A stretch of DNA of 37,203 nt from Aeromicrobium sp. (GTDB taxonomy: Bacteria > Actinomycetota > Actinomycetes > Propionibacteriales > Nocardioidaceae). Position numbers and translations under genes: made by a program. This document shows, in pieces, positions 1-9,822 of this stretch (positions within the stretch are counted from its first letter, which is position 1; the number at the start of each line of letters is the position of its first letter). The stretch is taken from the NCBI RefSeq assembly GCF_025965075.1, contig NZ_JAOPXQ010000033.1:1-37203 (forward strand), given 5' to 3'. The notes below the pieces were generated by a model. It did not search any database. It saw only the letters and a program-made list of their open reading frames with translations, and had not been told where the DNA came from.

Positions 1-2162
<2,162 letters not shown>

Positions 2163-2188
2163 GCGGGGCTCTTCCTCGTAGATTCCAT

Positions 2189-2755
2189 CTACCGGTTGAA
2201 CGCGCTCTGGGTCTGATCCAGTCCCACCGTGATGAGGCTCTCCACCGCGTCGGCGGCCTCCTCGACGTACGTCGCGAGGTCCTTGCGCTCGGTCGAGCTG
2301 TAGGGCTTGAGCACGAAGTCGTGCACGTCCTGGCGGCCCGGCGGGCGACCGATGCCGACGCGGACCCGGAAGTAGTCGCCGGTGTCGAGCGACTGGCGGA
2401 CGGACTTCAGCCCGTTGTGGCCGTTGTCGCCGCCGCCCCGCTTGATCCGCAGCATGCCGAAGTCGATGTCGAGCTCGTCATGGATCACGACGACGTGATC
2501 GGGCTCGACGCCGTAGAACTTCGCGAGCGTCGAGACCGGTCCACCGCTCTCGTTCATGTACGCCCGCGCGCGCCCGAGCACGACGTGCTCACCGACGAGC
2601 CGTCCCTCGACGACGTCGGCACGGCCGGACTTGTGCTTCTTGAACGATCCGCCCATCCGGGCGGCGAGCACGTCGGTCACGAGGTAGCCGACGTTGTGCC
2701 GCGTGCTGGAGTACGTCGGGCCCGGGTTGCCGAGCCCGACGATCAACCAGGTCAC
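2189..2755 (-). CDS. pth: Peptidyl-tRNA hydrolase
   Basis: This cytoplasmic enzyme cleaves the ester bond of peptidyl-tRNAs that drop off ribosomes and so recycles tRNA. The 188-residue product has usual family length and opens with MTWLIVGLGNPGPTYSSTRH. Known functional residues fall at the same numbers as in the E. coli enzyme: Asn10, catalytic His20, Asn68 (AYMNES), Asp93 (IHDELD) and Asn114 (GHNG). The GTG start overlaps the rplY stop as GTGA, which implies translational coupling. In rplY-pth-mfd all three genes serve translation or RNA polymerase quality control. Nothing is unusual in the sequence. Confidence 0.97.
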   Translation of the reverse strand: MTWLIVGLGNPGPTYSSTRHNVGYLVTDVLAARMGGSFKKHKSGRADVVEGRLVGEHVVLGRARAYMNESGGPVSTLAKFYGVEPDHVVVIHDELDIDFGMLRIKRGGGDNGHNGLKSVRQSLDTGDYFRVRVGIGRPPGRQDVHDFVLKPYSSTERKDLATYVEEAADAVESLITVGLDQTQSAFNR

Positions 2756-3417
2756 TCCGACTCGGTGCTCTCCGCGCCCTCACCCTCGGCGGCAGCCTCG
2801 GCCTCTTCGGCGTCGGTCGCGTCGTGCTCGATGCCGGCCTCGGCCTCGGCCTCGGCGAGCTCGGCCTCGACCTGGGCCTCGGTCGGCGCACCGGTGACGT
2901 TGACGATCAGGAGGTCCTCGTCGACCGCGAGCGACGCGCCCTTGGGCAGCTCGATGTCCTTCGCGAGGATCTGCGCACCCGCGTCGAGGCCCTCGATCGA
3001 GACCTCGAACGACTCGGGGATGTGGGTCGCCTCGGCCTCGATGGACACCGACGCGTTCTCGAGGATCACGAGGTTGCCGCTGATGGCGTCGCCGATGACG
3101 TTGATGCGGACGTCGACGACGACCTTCTCGCCCTTGCGGACGATCAGGAGGTCAGCGTGCTCGATGAAGCCCTTCAGCGGGTCGCGCTGGACCTGCTTGG
3201 GGATCACCAGGTGCTGGTCCGACCCGAGGTCGATCGTCAGCAGGGCGTTGGAGTTCTTGAGGGCCAGCATGAGCTGGTGACCCGGGAGCGCCACGTGGAC
3301 GGGGTCCGTGCCGTGGCCGTAGAGGACGGCGGGCACCTTGTTGTCGCGACGGATGCGGCGGGCGGCGCCCTTGCCGAACTCGGTGCGCGACTCGGCGGCG
3401 ATCTTGATCTCGGCCAT
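2752..3417 (-). CDS. rplY: 50S ribosomal protein L25 / general stress protein Ctc
   Basis: L25 binds 5S rRNA in the large ribosomal subunit; the long Ctc form is also stress-induced in other bacteria. The 221-residue product has the N-terminal L25 domain (MAEIKIAAESRTEFGKGAAR, then NKVPAVLYGHG), the C-terminal TL5/Ctc beta domain at about residues 95-185 (EGLDAGAQILAKDIELPKG), and an acidic tail rich in Glu and Ala from about residue 185. Such tails are common in actinobacterial Ctc proteins. The ATG has a strong AGGAGA six bases upstream (3424-3429). It is the first gene of rplY-pth-mfd. Its untranslated leader of about 130 bases contains perfect palindromes, described separately. Confidence 0.96.
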   Translation of the reverse strand: MAEIKIAAESRTEFGKGAARRIRRDNKVPAVLYGHGTDPVHVALPGHQLMLALKNSNALLTIDLGSDQHLVIPKQVQRDPLKGFIEHADLLIVRKGEKVVVDVRINVIGDAISGNLVILENASVSIEAEATHIPESFEVSIEGLDAGAQILAKDIELPKGASLAVDEDLLIVNVTGAPTEAQVEAELAEAEAEAGIEHDATDAEEAEAAAEGEGAESTESE

Positions 3418-3423
3418 GGGATA

Positions 3424-3429
3424 TCTCCT
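3424..3429 (-). promoter_or_regulatory. Shine-Dalgarno sequence of rplY
   Basis: AGGAGA lies six bases before the rplY ATG at 3417. It fixes this start and shows that rplY, unlike many genes here, is translated from a leadered message. Confidence 0.85.
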
Positions 3430-3477
3430 GAGGGAAGGGTGACGAACGTCGAAAGGCTGGAGTCGCCCGGCTCGGAG

Positions 3478-3532
3478 GCGCTCGACACAGCACTCCTGTG
3501 GAGCGCCCTGTCGATCACGGTCCGTACGGACC
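3478..3532 (-). promoter_or_regulatory. Structured 5' leader of rplY (candidate)
   Basis: Two self-complementary elements lie between the likely rplY promoter and its ribosome binding site. One is a perfect 14-bp palindrome, GGTCCGTACGGACC, at 3519-3532. The other is a hairpin at 3478-3507 made of a 7-bp outer stem (3477-3483 with 3501-3507), a two-base bulge, a 5-bp inner stem (3486-3490 with 3496-3500) and a 5-base loop. In the transcript both precede L25, which binds structured RNA, so autogenous control is possible. The palindrome could instead be a protein-binding site. Structure is seen; function is inferred. Confidence 0.45.
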
Positions 3533-3552
3533 CTCGCCGAGGCAACTGCCCG

Positions 3553-3558
3553 AGTCTA
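3553..3558 (-). promoter_or_regulatory. Candidate -10 element for rplY-pth-mfd
   Basis: TAGACT on the minus strand fits the actinobacterial TANNNT -10 pattern and would give a leader of about 130 bases for rplY. No convincing -35 was found. It lies about 40 bases from the divergent kinase -10 box. Confidence 0.4.
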
Positions 3559-3596
3559 TCGCAGCGGTTCCCCGGCGAGAAATCCGTGCGCTGGGA

Positions 3597-3602
3597 TACG
3601 CT
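3597..3602 (+). promoter_or_regulatory. -10 element of a leaderless promoter for the histidine kinase gene
   Basis: TACGCT ends seven bases before ATG 3610. Transcription would begin at or next to the A of the start codon, and there is no Shine-Dalgarno sequence. This supports both the start choice and leaderless translation. Confidence 0.55.
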
Positions 3603-3609
3603 GCCCGCC

Positions 3610-5352
3610 ATGAGGGCGTCCCGGTTCCGCCCGCGCGAGCCCGAGCGCACCGCGACCAGCTACGGCGACAGCGTCTTCCGTTCGCAGGCCCTGCTCGCCG
3701 GCGCCGTGGGGCTCGTCGTGTGCATCACGGTCGCCCTGTCCCCGCGCAACTTCGACGACAGTCCGCCGTTCTTCCTGGGGCTCACGATCGTCGCGTGGTC
3801 GACGATCGCGGCGGCGGTCATCCCCTGGCTCCGGTTCCCGATCCCGTGGCAGGCCGTCATCCCGCTGCTCGACATCACCGCGATCGTGGTGCTGCGCCTT
3901 GCCGCCCCCGAGAGCGGCTTCGAGATCCTGCTGATCTTCCCGGTCATCTGGCTCGCGACCTCGCTCGGCCCGGTCGGTGGCCTGCTCGGCCCGTTGTACG
4001 CCGCCGCGCTCCTGTGGGGACAGGTGAGCCTGGCCCACATCGGGATCGGCCTGGCGCAGAACACCCCGGCCGCGAGCCCCATCGCGGCGGCGAGCCTGAC
4101 CGTCGCCCTGGCCTTCGTCAGTGGCGTCGTCGGCCTGACGTCCCGGCGCGTCGCGTCCCAGCGCGTCCTGCTGCGCCGCCAGACGTCGATGCTGGAGAAG
4201 GCGCTCCACCGCGCCCGCATCCAGGAGGCGACGGTCCGCGAGGCGTTCGACGCCGTCGAGTTCGCCGTCATCGGCCTCGACCTGGACGGCAGCACCACGA
4301 CGGCCAACCGGGCGACCCGATCGCTGCTGGCCCAGCTGGGCCTGCCGGAGGACACCCCCTGGAGCCGGTTCCCGCTCTACCGGGCGGACAAGGTCACCCC
4401 GGTCCCCGCCCACGAGCTCCCCCACCTCCGGACCCTGGCCGGGGAGACGGTCGACCACGAGACGTACGTCATCGGGCACCGCACCGGCACCCGGTTCACG
4501 ATCAGCGTCAGCGCCCGGCTGCTGCACGACGAGACCGAGGGCGCCGACCGGGTCGTCCTGGTCCTGCGCGACGTGTCGGCGGAGTTCCGGGCCATCGCCG
4601 ACCGGGACGACCTCGTCACCTCGATGTCCCACGAGCTCCGGACGCCCCTGAGCTCGGTCCTGGGGTACGTCGACCTGGCGCTCGAGGTCGACGACCTCCC
4701 CGACGAGGCGCGGGCGATGCTCGACATCGCCCTGGCCAACACCCAGCGGCTCAACTCCCTCGTGACCGATCTCCTCGCCGCCCGGTCCACCAGCCCGGAG
4801 AACTCGATCCGGGTCGTCGTCGAGGACTGCGACATCTCGATGCTCGTCGCGGAGTCGATCGACGCCCAGCGCATCATCGCCTCGGAGCGGCTCATCCCGA
4901 TCACCCTCGAGGCCGACCAGCACCCCGTCCACGCCCCGGCCGACGCGTTCCGCCTGCGTCAGGTCGTCGACAACCTGCTCTCCAACGCGATCAAGTACAA
5001 CCGCGTCGGCGGCCGCATCACGGTCTCGGTCCACGACGTCGTCCGGCCCAGCGGGTCCGAGAACGTCGAGATCCGGGTCACGGACACCGGACGCGGCATG
5101 ACGATGGAGGAGCAGCAGGGGCTGTTCGAACGGTTCTACCGCGCCGAGTCGGTCCGCGGGTCGACGACGCACGGCACCGGGCTGGGCCTCAGCATCTCGC
5201 GGGAGATCGTCGTCCTGCATGGCGGCACGATCGAGGTGGCCAGCCAGCCGGACCACGGCACCGAGGTTCTCGTCTCGCTGCCCAAGGGCCGCCCGCCCGC
5301 ACCCCGCCGCCCAGCCGTCCCGACCCAGGAAGCCCGCGCCCATGGATCCTGA
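3610..5352 (+). CDS. Membrane-bound PAS-like sensor histidine kinase
   Basis: This is a sensor kinase of 580 residues that should autophosphorylate and pass phosphate to a response regulator. The first 190 or so residues hold about five hydrophobic segments, such as ALLAGAVGLVVCITVAL and ASLTVALAFVSGVVGL. A cytoplasmic coiled stretch follows, then a PAS-like region (about 215-320). The HisKA motif MSHELRTPLSSVLGY carries phospho-acceptor His341. The catalytic domain shows an N box (NLLSNAIKYN), a G1 box (VTDTGRGM) and a G2 box (HGTGLGLSI). No partner regulator is adjacent. The OmpR-type regulator at 8791-9750 is the nearest candidate, which is inference. The open frame extends far upstream, but ATG 3610 is chosen for the -10 box and because the upstream part overlaps rplY antisense. 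The stop overlaps the next start by 11 bases. Signal unknown. Confidence 0.9.
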   Translation: MRASRFRPREPERTATSYGDSVFRSQALLAGAVGLVVCITVALSPRNFDDSPPFFLGLTIVAWSTIAAAVIPWLRFPIPWQAVIPLLDITAIVVLRLAAPESGFEILLIFPVIWLATSLGPVGGLLGPLYAAALLWGQVSLAHIGIGLAQNTPAASPIAAASLTVALAFVSGVVGLTSRRVASQRVLLRRQTSMLEKALHRARIQEATVREAFDAVEFAVIGLDLDGSTTTANRATRSLLAQLGLPEDTPWSRFPLYRADKVTPVPAHELPHLRTLAGETVDHETYVIGHRTGTRFTISVSARLLHDETEGADRVVLVLRDVSAEFRAIADRDDLVTSMSHELRTPLSSVLGYVDLALEVDDLPDEARAMLDIALANTQRLNSLVTDLLAARSTSPENSIRVVVEDCDISMLVAESIDAQRIIASERLIPITLEADQHPVHAPADAFRLRQVVDNLLSNAIKYNRVGGRITVSVHDVVRPSGSENVEIRVTDTGRGMTMEEQQGLFERFYRAESVRGSTTHGTGLGLSISREIVVLHGGTIEVASQPDHGTEVLVSLPKGRPPAPRRPAVPTQEARAHGS

Positions 5353-6469
5353 CCTCCCCACCCTCCTCGCCGCGTGCGCGCTCGCGGTCGGCATCGTGAC
5401 GATCGTGTTCACGACGACCGCCGCCCTGCGGCACAACGACGAGTCCAACCGGGCCTGGGTCGCTGCCTTCGCCGGCGCCCTGTGCATGACGGGTCTGGCC
5501 GCGATCTACGGGATCGACGACGCGACCCCGCCCGTCGTCCTCGCCACGATCGACACGTCCTCGGTCTTCGCCGTCGGCGCCCTGTGGTCGGGGTGCCGGC
5601 TGCTCGACGGCCGGTCCCGGTCGCTGATCCTCCTGGTCCTGGCGGCGGCGCTGGCGGCGGCCGTCCCCGCGGTCCTCGGCGGGACGGCTCCTGACCTCGC
5701 CCTGGCCTCGGCCGTCCGACTGGGCGTGACGGGCGGCTTCGCCTGGCTGTGCGCGATCGAGCTGATGCGCGGGCCCATGCGGCGCAACCTCAACTGCCGC
5801 ATCCTGCAGCTGGCCCTGTTCGTCGTCGGCGGCTGGTTCGTCGCCGCGGCGGCGCTGTTCACCGCCGGTACCGATGACGCCGCGGGCCCCTCCCTCGCGA
5901 GCACGATCCCGGCGTTCACGGCCCTGTTCGTCGTCGCCGCGATCTGCCTCACGGCGATGCGCGTCGAGCGCACCGGCAACTGGTGGTCGATGGGCGCCGA
6001 GGCCCGCCGCCAGTCGGACCTGCCGGTCCTGGCGGCCGACTCGTTCCGCGAGGACGCCCGCGACCGCATCGACCGCGCGGACATGATGGGCCGCCACGTC
6101 GCGCTGGTCCTGGCGGAGATCAGCGACCTCGACGAGCTCAACTCGGCCTTCGGCCGCGAGGCCGGTGACGGGGCCCTGATCCACTTCACGCAGCTGCTGC
6201 GGTCCCACGTCCCCGCTTCGGCCCTGATCGGCTATCTCGGCGCGGGTCGCTTCGGGGTCCTGACCGTGTCCTCGACGACGGACGCGGCGGCGACGGTCGT
6301 GGCCGCGATCCGCACCGGGCTGGTCGACGCCACCCTCGGCGACCAGATGGAGATCCGCACCGACGCCCGGTTCGGCACGACCGGGTCCGTCGCGGTCGCC
6401 ACGACGTTCGAGGGGCTCCTGGCCGACGCGACCGCCGACCTCGATCGGGCCCGCGTCCTCGAGAACTGA
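5342..6469 (+). CDS. Membrane protein with degenerate GGDEF domain
   Basis: The product is 375 residues. About the first 215 residues contain roughly six hydrophobic segments, for example LLAACALAVGIVTIVFTTT and LALFVVGGWFVAAAALFT. The C-terminal 150 residues align by eye with a GGDEF diguanylate cyclase fold: VALVLAEISDLDELNSAFG corresponds to the usual IDLDxFKxINDxxG, and GDGALIHFTQLL follows. The signature that should read GGDEF reads GAGRF, so catalytic acidic residues are missing and cyclic di-GMP synthesis is unlikely. It may act as a GTP or protein-binding sensor, which is inference. ATG 5342 lies inside the end of the kinase gene, with AGGAA upstream, indicating coupled expression. 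It is followed after 95 bases by the glycosyltransferase gene. Confidence 0.75.
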   Translation: MDPDLPTLLAACALAVGIVTIVFTTTAALRHNDESNRAWVAAFAGALCMTGLAAIYGIDDATPPVVLATIDTSSVFAVGALWSGCRLLDGRSRSLILLVLAAALAAAVPAVLGGTAPDLALASAVRLGVTGGFAWLCAIELMRGPMRRNLNCRILQLALFVVGGWFVAAAALFTAGTDDAAGPSLASTIPAFTALFVVAAICLTAMRVERTGNWWSMGAEARRQSDLPVLAADSFREDARDRIDRADMMGRHVALVLAEISDLDELNSAFGREAGDGALIHFTQLLRSHVPASALIGYLGAGRFGVLTVSSTTDAAATVVAAIRTGLVDATLGDQMEIRTDARFGTTGSVAVATTFEGLLADATADLDRARVLEN

Positions 6470-6564
6470 GCCAATCTTGAGGTGACGTTGCGCAAAGCCT
6501 GATCCGGGCCCGCCAGGCTGTCTGCAAGGACTCGTCGGAAGTCCTGGGCAGCAAGGAGCAGCAC

Positions 6565-8016
6565 GTGAGCGACGATGGCATCGGATACGCCGATCGCACG
6601 TCCACGGTCGATCCCGGGATGGACCGCTACGCGGACCACTTCATGGCCGGCATCGAGGCACTCCCGACATACCGCTCGACGGTCGGGTGCGTGATCCCCG
6701 CGTACAACGAGGAGGATGCCATCGCCGGCGTGCTCGACTCCTTGCTCGCCCAGACCCTCCTGCCGGACGCTATCCACGTCATCGTCAACAACACGTCGGA
6801 CGCGACGGTCGAGATCGCGAGCCACTACGCCGGGCTGCACACCCGCGGCGAGGGTCGCGACGAGCAGATGACCGAGATCTTCGTCCACGACATCGGCGAG
6901 AACCCCGACAAGAAGGTCGGTGCCCTCAACTACGGCTACACCCTCGTCGAGGGGATGGACTACCTCCTGGGCGTGGACGGCGACACGACGGCCGACCCCC
7001 GCGCGATCGAGTACCTCGTCACGGAGATCCAGGACGACGAGCGGATCGGCGGCATCTCGGCGATCTACAGCATCGACGACAGCGGCCTGGACTCCGTGAT
7101 GGGCAAGTTCCTCATCGCCGGCCAGCGCGCGCAGTTCGCGGCCTTCAACATGCAGAACCTGCTGCGCGGCCGCAACATGGCGGTGCTGGGCGGGCAGTTC
7201 TCGATCTTCTCGACCGAGGCCCTGCGTCAGGTCGTCGTCCAGACCCACCAGCGCTATCCGTGGGTGCGCGACAGCGAGATCGAGGACTCCCTGCTCTCGC
7301 TGCAGATCAAGAGCGCCGGCTACCTCACCAAGATCAGCGCCCGGGCCCGCGCCAACGTCGGCGGCATGACCTCGATGCGTGCGCTCGACGCCCAGCAGGT
7401 CAAGTGGAACACCGGCGCGATCGACCTGATGTGGCCCGGCCAGCGCGGTGACACCAAGGGCCAGCCGCTGCACCCCAACCTGCGCCTGCGCTGGTTCGAG
7501 AACATCTCGATGGCCACCAACGGCTTCACCCGGCTGATCTTCTTCTTCCTGTTGATCACCTCGCTGATGCTGCACGCCTACGTCTTCGCGGCCTTGTGGC
7601 TCGTCCCGACCCTCATGGCGACGCTGCTGAACCTGCGCACGGCGCACGCGATGCACAACGCCAACCGGCGGGACTATCTCTTCGCGCTCCTGTTCGTCCC
7701 GGCCGAGCTCTACATGTGGGTACGCCTGGGGCACTTTGCCCGGTCCTGGACCAAGTTCGCCTCCAGCTCGCAGACCGACAACTGGGCCCTGCAGGCCAAG
7801 GCGGAGAGCGGCGGGGGCGGCCACGCGCACCTGTTCCCCCTCGGCGTCGTCGCGATCGTGCTGGCCGGTGCGGTGGCGATCTGGGCCCAGCTCTCCACCC
7901 GCGTGCAGTCCGACGTGCTGCTCGGCGGCTGGACCGTCCTGGGCATCATCACGATCCTCCAGACCACGTGGATGGCGATCAAGCTGCTGAAGCGCTACAA
8001 GGGGTTCAAGGCATGA
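6565..8016 (+). CDS. Processive-type family 2 glycosyltransferase, membrane polysaccharide synthase
   Basis: This 483-residue inner-membrane enzyme probably polymerises a sugar from a nucleotide-sugar donor and helps export the chain. The GT-A domain starts with VGCVIPAYNEEDAIAGVLDS (about 40-60). It has the metal-binding DGD near 138-140, an acceptor acidic motif in RDSEIEDSL near 239, and QQVKW near 278, matching the QxxRW signature of cellulose, hyaluronan and poly-GlcNAc synthases. About five hydrophobic helices follow from residue 315. No PilZ domain is seen. GTG 6565 has AAGGAG (6553-6558) six bases upstream. The stop overlaps an ATG of the next frame, so expression with the lipoprotein is likely coupled. 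A GH6 glucanase close by resembles the Streptomyces cslA-cslZ arrangement. The polymer's identity is unproven. Confidence 0.85.
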   Translation: MSDDGIGYADRTSTVDPGMDRYADHFMAGIEALPTYRSTVGCVIPAYNEEDAIAGVLDSLLAQTLLPDAIHVIVNNTSDATVEIASHYAGLHTRGEGRDEQMTEIFVHDIGENPDKKVGALNYGYTLVEGMDYLLGVDGDTTADPRAIEYLVTEIQDDERIGGISAIYSIDDSGLDSVMGKFLIAGQRAQFAAFNMQNLLRGRNMAVLGGQFSIFSTEALRQVVVQTHQRYPWVRDSEIEDSLLSLQIKSAGYLTKISARARANVGGMTSMRALDAQQVKWNTGAIDLMWPGQRGDTKGQPLHPNLRLRWFENISMATNGFTRLIFFFLLITSLMLHAYVFAALWLVPTLMATLLNLRTAHAMHNANRRDYLFALLFVPAELYMWVRLGHFARSWTKFASSSQTDNWALQAKAESGGGGHAHLFPLGVVAIVLAGAVAIWAQLSTRVQSDVLLGGWTVLGIITILQTTWMAIKLLKRYKGFKA

Positions 8017-8075
8017 GCCCCGCCCCCACTCCCCCCACCGTCCGATCCATGTCCTCGCCCGCCAGGAGCCTCCCC

Positions 8076-8786
8076 GTGCACACTCCCTCTCGCCTCCGGG
8101 TGACCGTCCTGATGACCCTGCTCGCGGCGCTGCTGCTGAGCGGCTGTGGCAGCCTCAGCGAGTTCGGCGCCAAGGAGTCCTCGACCCCCGCCACACCGAC
8201 ACCGTCACCGACGCCGACCTTCAGCTCGCAGTTCACTCGCGACGGAACGTTCCAGTCGCACGTCGACGTCGACGGGGTCGACTTCGTCTACACGATCTGG
8301 CCCACCAAGTCGACGCCCCGGACCAACCTCTGGTACCCGAAGGGCAACAAGTTCTTCTCCTTCACGTTCCAGGCCTACGACCTCGACCAGGAGCTCCGGG
8401 ACACGTTCAAGACCAAACGCAAGGTCTGGCTCGACCGCATCCGGGTGGAGTCCGAGACGACGACCGAGTCCGGTGCCGTCGAGCGGCCCTACGACCTCGA
8501 CGCCACGGCGTCCCGCGTCACGTTCGACCCGCAGCCCGTCACGAGCAAGCGCGGCATGATCATCACCTCGCCGAAGGGTGCCTTCGAGCTCCGCAACCAG
8601 AAGATCGGGACGCTGGCGATGGACACCCGCGGCCTCAACCTGATCTTCCGGGCGACGGTCCACATCCAGCGGTCGGCCGGCTCGAGGACGTACTACCGGG
8701 AGACGATCCGCCAGCGGGTCCCGATCGCGATCTTCGCGTCCGACAGCGAGACCAAGGCCGCCAAGATCCCCGTCGACGCCAACTGA
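8076..8786 (+). CDS. Secreted lipoprotein of unknown function
   Basis: From GTG 8076 the product is 236 residues with a textbook lipoprotein signal: MHTPSRLRV, a hydrophobic core, and lipobox LLSGC. A Thr/Pro-rich spacer (STPATPTPSPTPT) links it to a soluble domain of about 190 residues that I do not recognise; its predicted content is mostly beta (for example VDFVYTIWPTKS and FFSFTFQAYDL). AGGAG at 8064-8068 supports this start. An alternative ATG at 8013 overlaps the glycosyltransferase stop as ATGA and would add 21 residues. The spacer is a plausible O-mannosylation target for the Pmt enzyme encoded here. Adjacency to the synthase suggests an accessory role in polymer synthesis or export, by inference only. 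The gene converges on the regulator gene with four bases between them. Confidence 0.8.
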   Translation: MHTPSRLRVTVLMTLLAALLLSGCGSLSEFGAKESSTPATPTPSPTPTFSSQFTRDGTFQSHVDVDGVDFVYTIWPTKSTPRTNLWYPKGNKFFSFTFQAYDLDQELRDTFKTKRKVWLDRIRVESETTTESGAVERPYDLDATASRVTFDPQPVTSKRGMIITSPKGAFELRNQKIGTLAMDTRGLNLIFRATVHIQRSAGSRTYYRETIRQRVPIAIFASDSETKAAKIPVDAN

Positions 8787-8790
8787 TCCG

Positions 8791-9750
8791 TCAGGCGGCG
8801 TCGCGGTCCGAGGCGAGCCGGTAGCCGACGCCGCGGACCGTCTCGATGAAGCGCGGGGTGGACGAGGAGTCACCGATCTTCCGGCGCAGGTTGGCCATGT
8901 GGACCTCGACGGCGCGCTTGTCGGCATCGTTGACGTAGTAGGTCGTCACATAGCTCTCGCCGCGCAGGCTCAGCACCAGGTCGGCCTTGCTGCGGACGCG
9001 CCGGCCCGTGCTCATGAGCGCCGCCAGCAGGTCGAACTCGCTGCGGGTCAGCTCGACGCCGCGGCCGTCGACCTGGGTCAGCCGGGTCCCGGTGTTGAGG
9101 CGCAGGCCGCGGTGCTCGAGCCACCCGTCGCTGCTCGGCGAGGCCGTCCCGGTGGCGGCGACGGCCGGTGCCGGGGCCGGCGGAGCCTCGACGACCCCCG
9201 GGGCCGGGCGCTGCTGGGGCACGTGGTGGACGGGCTCGTGGAGCGGCTCGTGGACGGGGGCGGGCGCCAGGACGACGGGCTCCGGGGCGGCGGCGACGAG
9301 TGCCGTGGGGGCCGGGGCCGCCTGCGGGACGACACCCGTGCCCCGCTCCTCGGTCCCCCCGGCGCCGGTGCGCTCGCGCGGACGGCGCAGCATGGTCTCG
9401 ATGCGGGCCCGCAGCTCCCGGGGACGGAACGGCTTGAGGAGGTAGTCGTCGGCGCCGGAGTCGAGACCCTGGACGACGTCGATCTCGTCGGCCAGCGCCG
9501 TCAGCATGACGATGTAGGTGTTGCTGAACTCGCGGATCCGCTTGGCCGCGGCGAAGCCGTCCATGCCGGGCATCGACACGTCGAGCGTCGTGAGGATCGG
9601 ACGGTGGGTCCGGACGGCGTCGATCCCGTCGGCACCGTTGGTCGTCATGATGGTCTGAAAGCCGCTCTGGGTCAGGACGGTCTTCAGCAGATGACGGACG
9701 TCGGCATCATCTTCGATGATGACCGCAAGCTTCTCTTCTCCTGAGGACAT
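8791..9750 (-). CDS. OmpR/PhoB-type response regulator with long Ala/Pro linker
   Basis: This DNA-binding response regulator has 319 residues. The receiver domain (about 7-125) has the acidic pocket EDD, phospho-acceptor Asp57 in TLDVSMPGMDG, the conserved Thr in MLTALAD and Lys in YLLKPF. A winged-helix domain occupies about the last 105 residues (ELTRSEFDLLAAL, then VEVHMANLRRKIGD and IETVRGVGYRL). Between them is an Ala/Pro/Val-rich linker of about 80 residues, far longer than the short linkers usual in OmpR proteins. ATG 9750 is preferred over GTG 9756 because a TACGAT box ends seven bases before it. No kinase is adjacent; the orphan kinase at 3610 may be its partner. Likely targets are the neighbouring polysaccharide genes, by inference. 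Confidence 0.9.
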   Translation of the reverse strand: MSSGEEKLAVIIEDDADVRHLLKTVLTQSGFQTIMTTNGADGIDAVRTHRPILTTLDVSMPGMDGFAAAKRIREFSNTYIVMLTALADEIDVVQGLDSGADDYLLKPFRPRELRARIETMLRRPRERTGAGGTEERGTGVVPQAAPAPTALVAAAPEPVVLAPAPVHEPLHEPVHHVPQQRPAPGVVEAPPAPAPAVAATGTASPSSDGWLEHRGLRLNTGTRLTQVDGRGVELTRSEFDLLAALMSTGRRVRSKADLVLSLRGESYVTTYYVNDADKRAVEVHMANLRRKIGDSSSTPRFIETVRGVGYRLASDRDAA

Positions 9751-9757
9751 GGCCACG

Positions 9758-9763
9758 ATCGTA
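9758..9763 (-). promoter_or_regulatory. -10 element of a leaderless promoter for the response regulator gene
   Basis: TACGAT on the minus strand ends seven bases before ATG 9750. No Shine-Dalgarno sequence is visible, consistent with a leaderless message. Confidence 0.5.
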
Positions 9764-9810
9764 TCGGGGAACCAGTGTCATTCGAGGCTGAAAGAAAGCA
9801 GACCACCCGA

Positions 9811-9822
9811 GAGACGCGTCTC
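9811..9822 (-). terminator. Palindrome at the GH6 stop codon, possible weak terminator
   Basis: GAGACGCGTCTC is a perfect 12-bp palindrome covering the end of the GH6 gene. On the minus strand it is followed, after about ten bases, by a pyrimidine-rich stretch with TTTCTTTC. The stem could terminate transcription before the regulator promoter, but the T-rich run is not immediately adjacent, so this is tentative. Confidence 0.3.

Noticed and set aside
3556-5487. Minus-strand open frame of 643 codons opposite the kinase
   Set aside because: Shadow frame with Arg/Asp/Gly bias and no domains; the plus strand encodes an intact histidine kinase.
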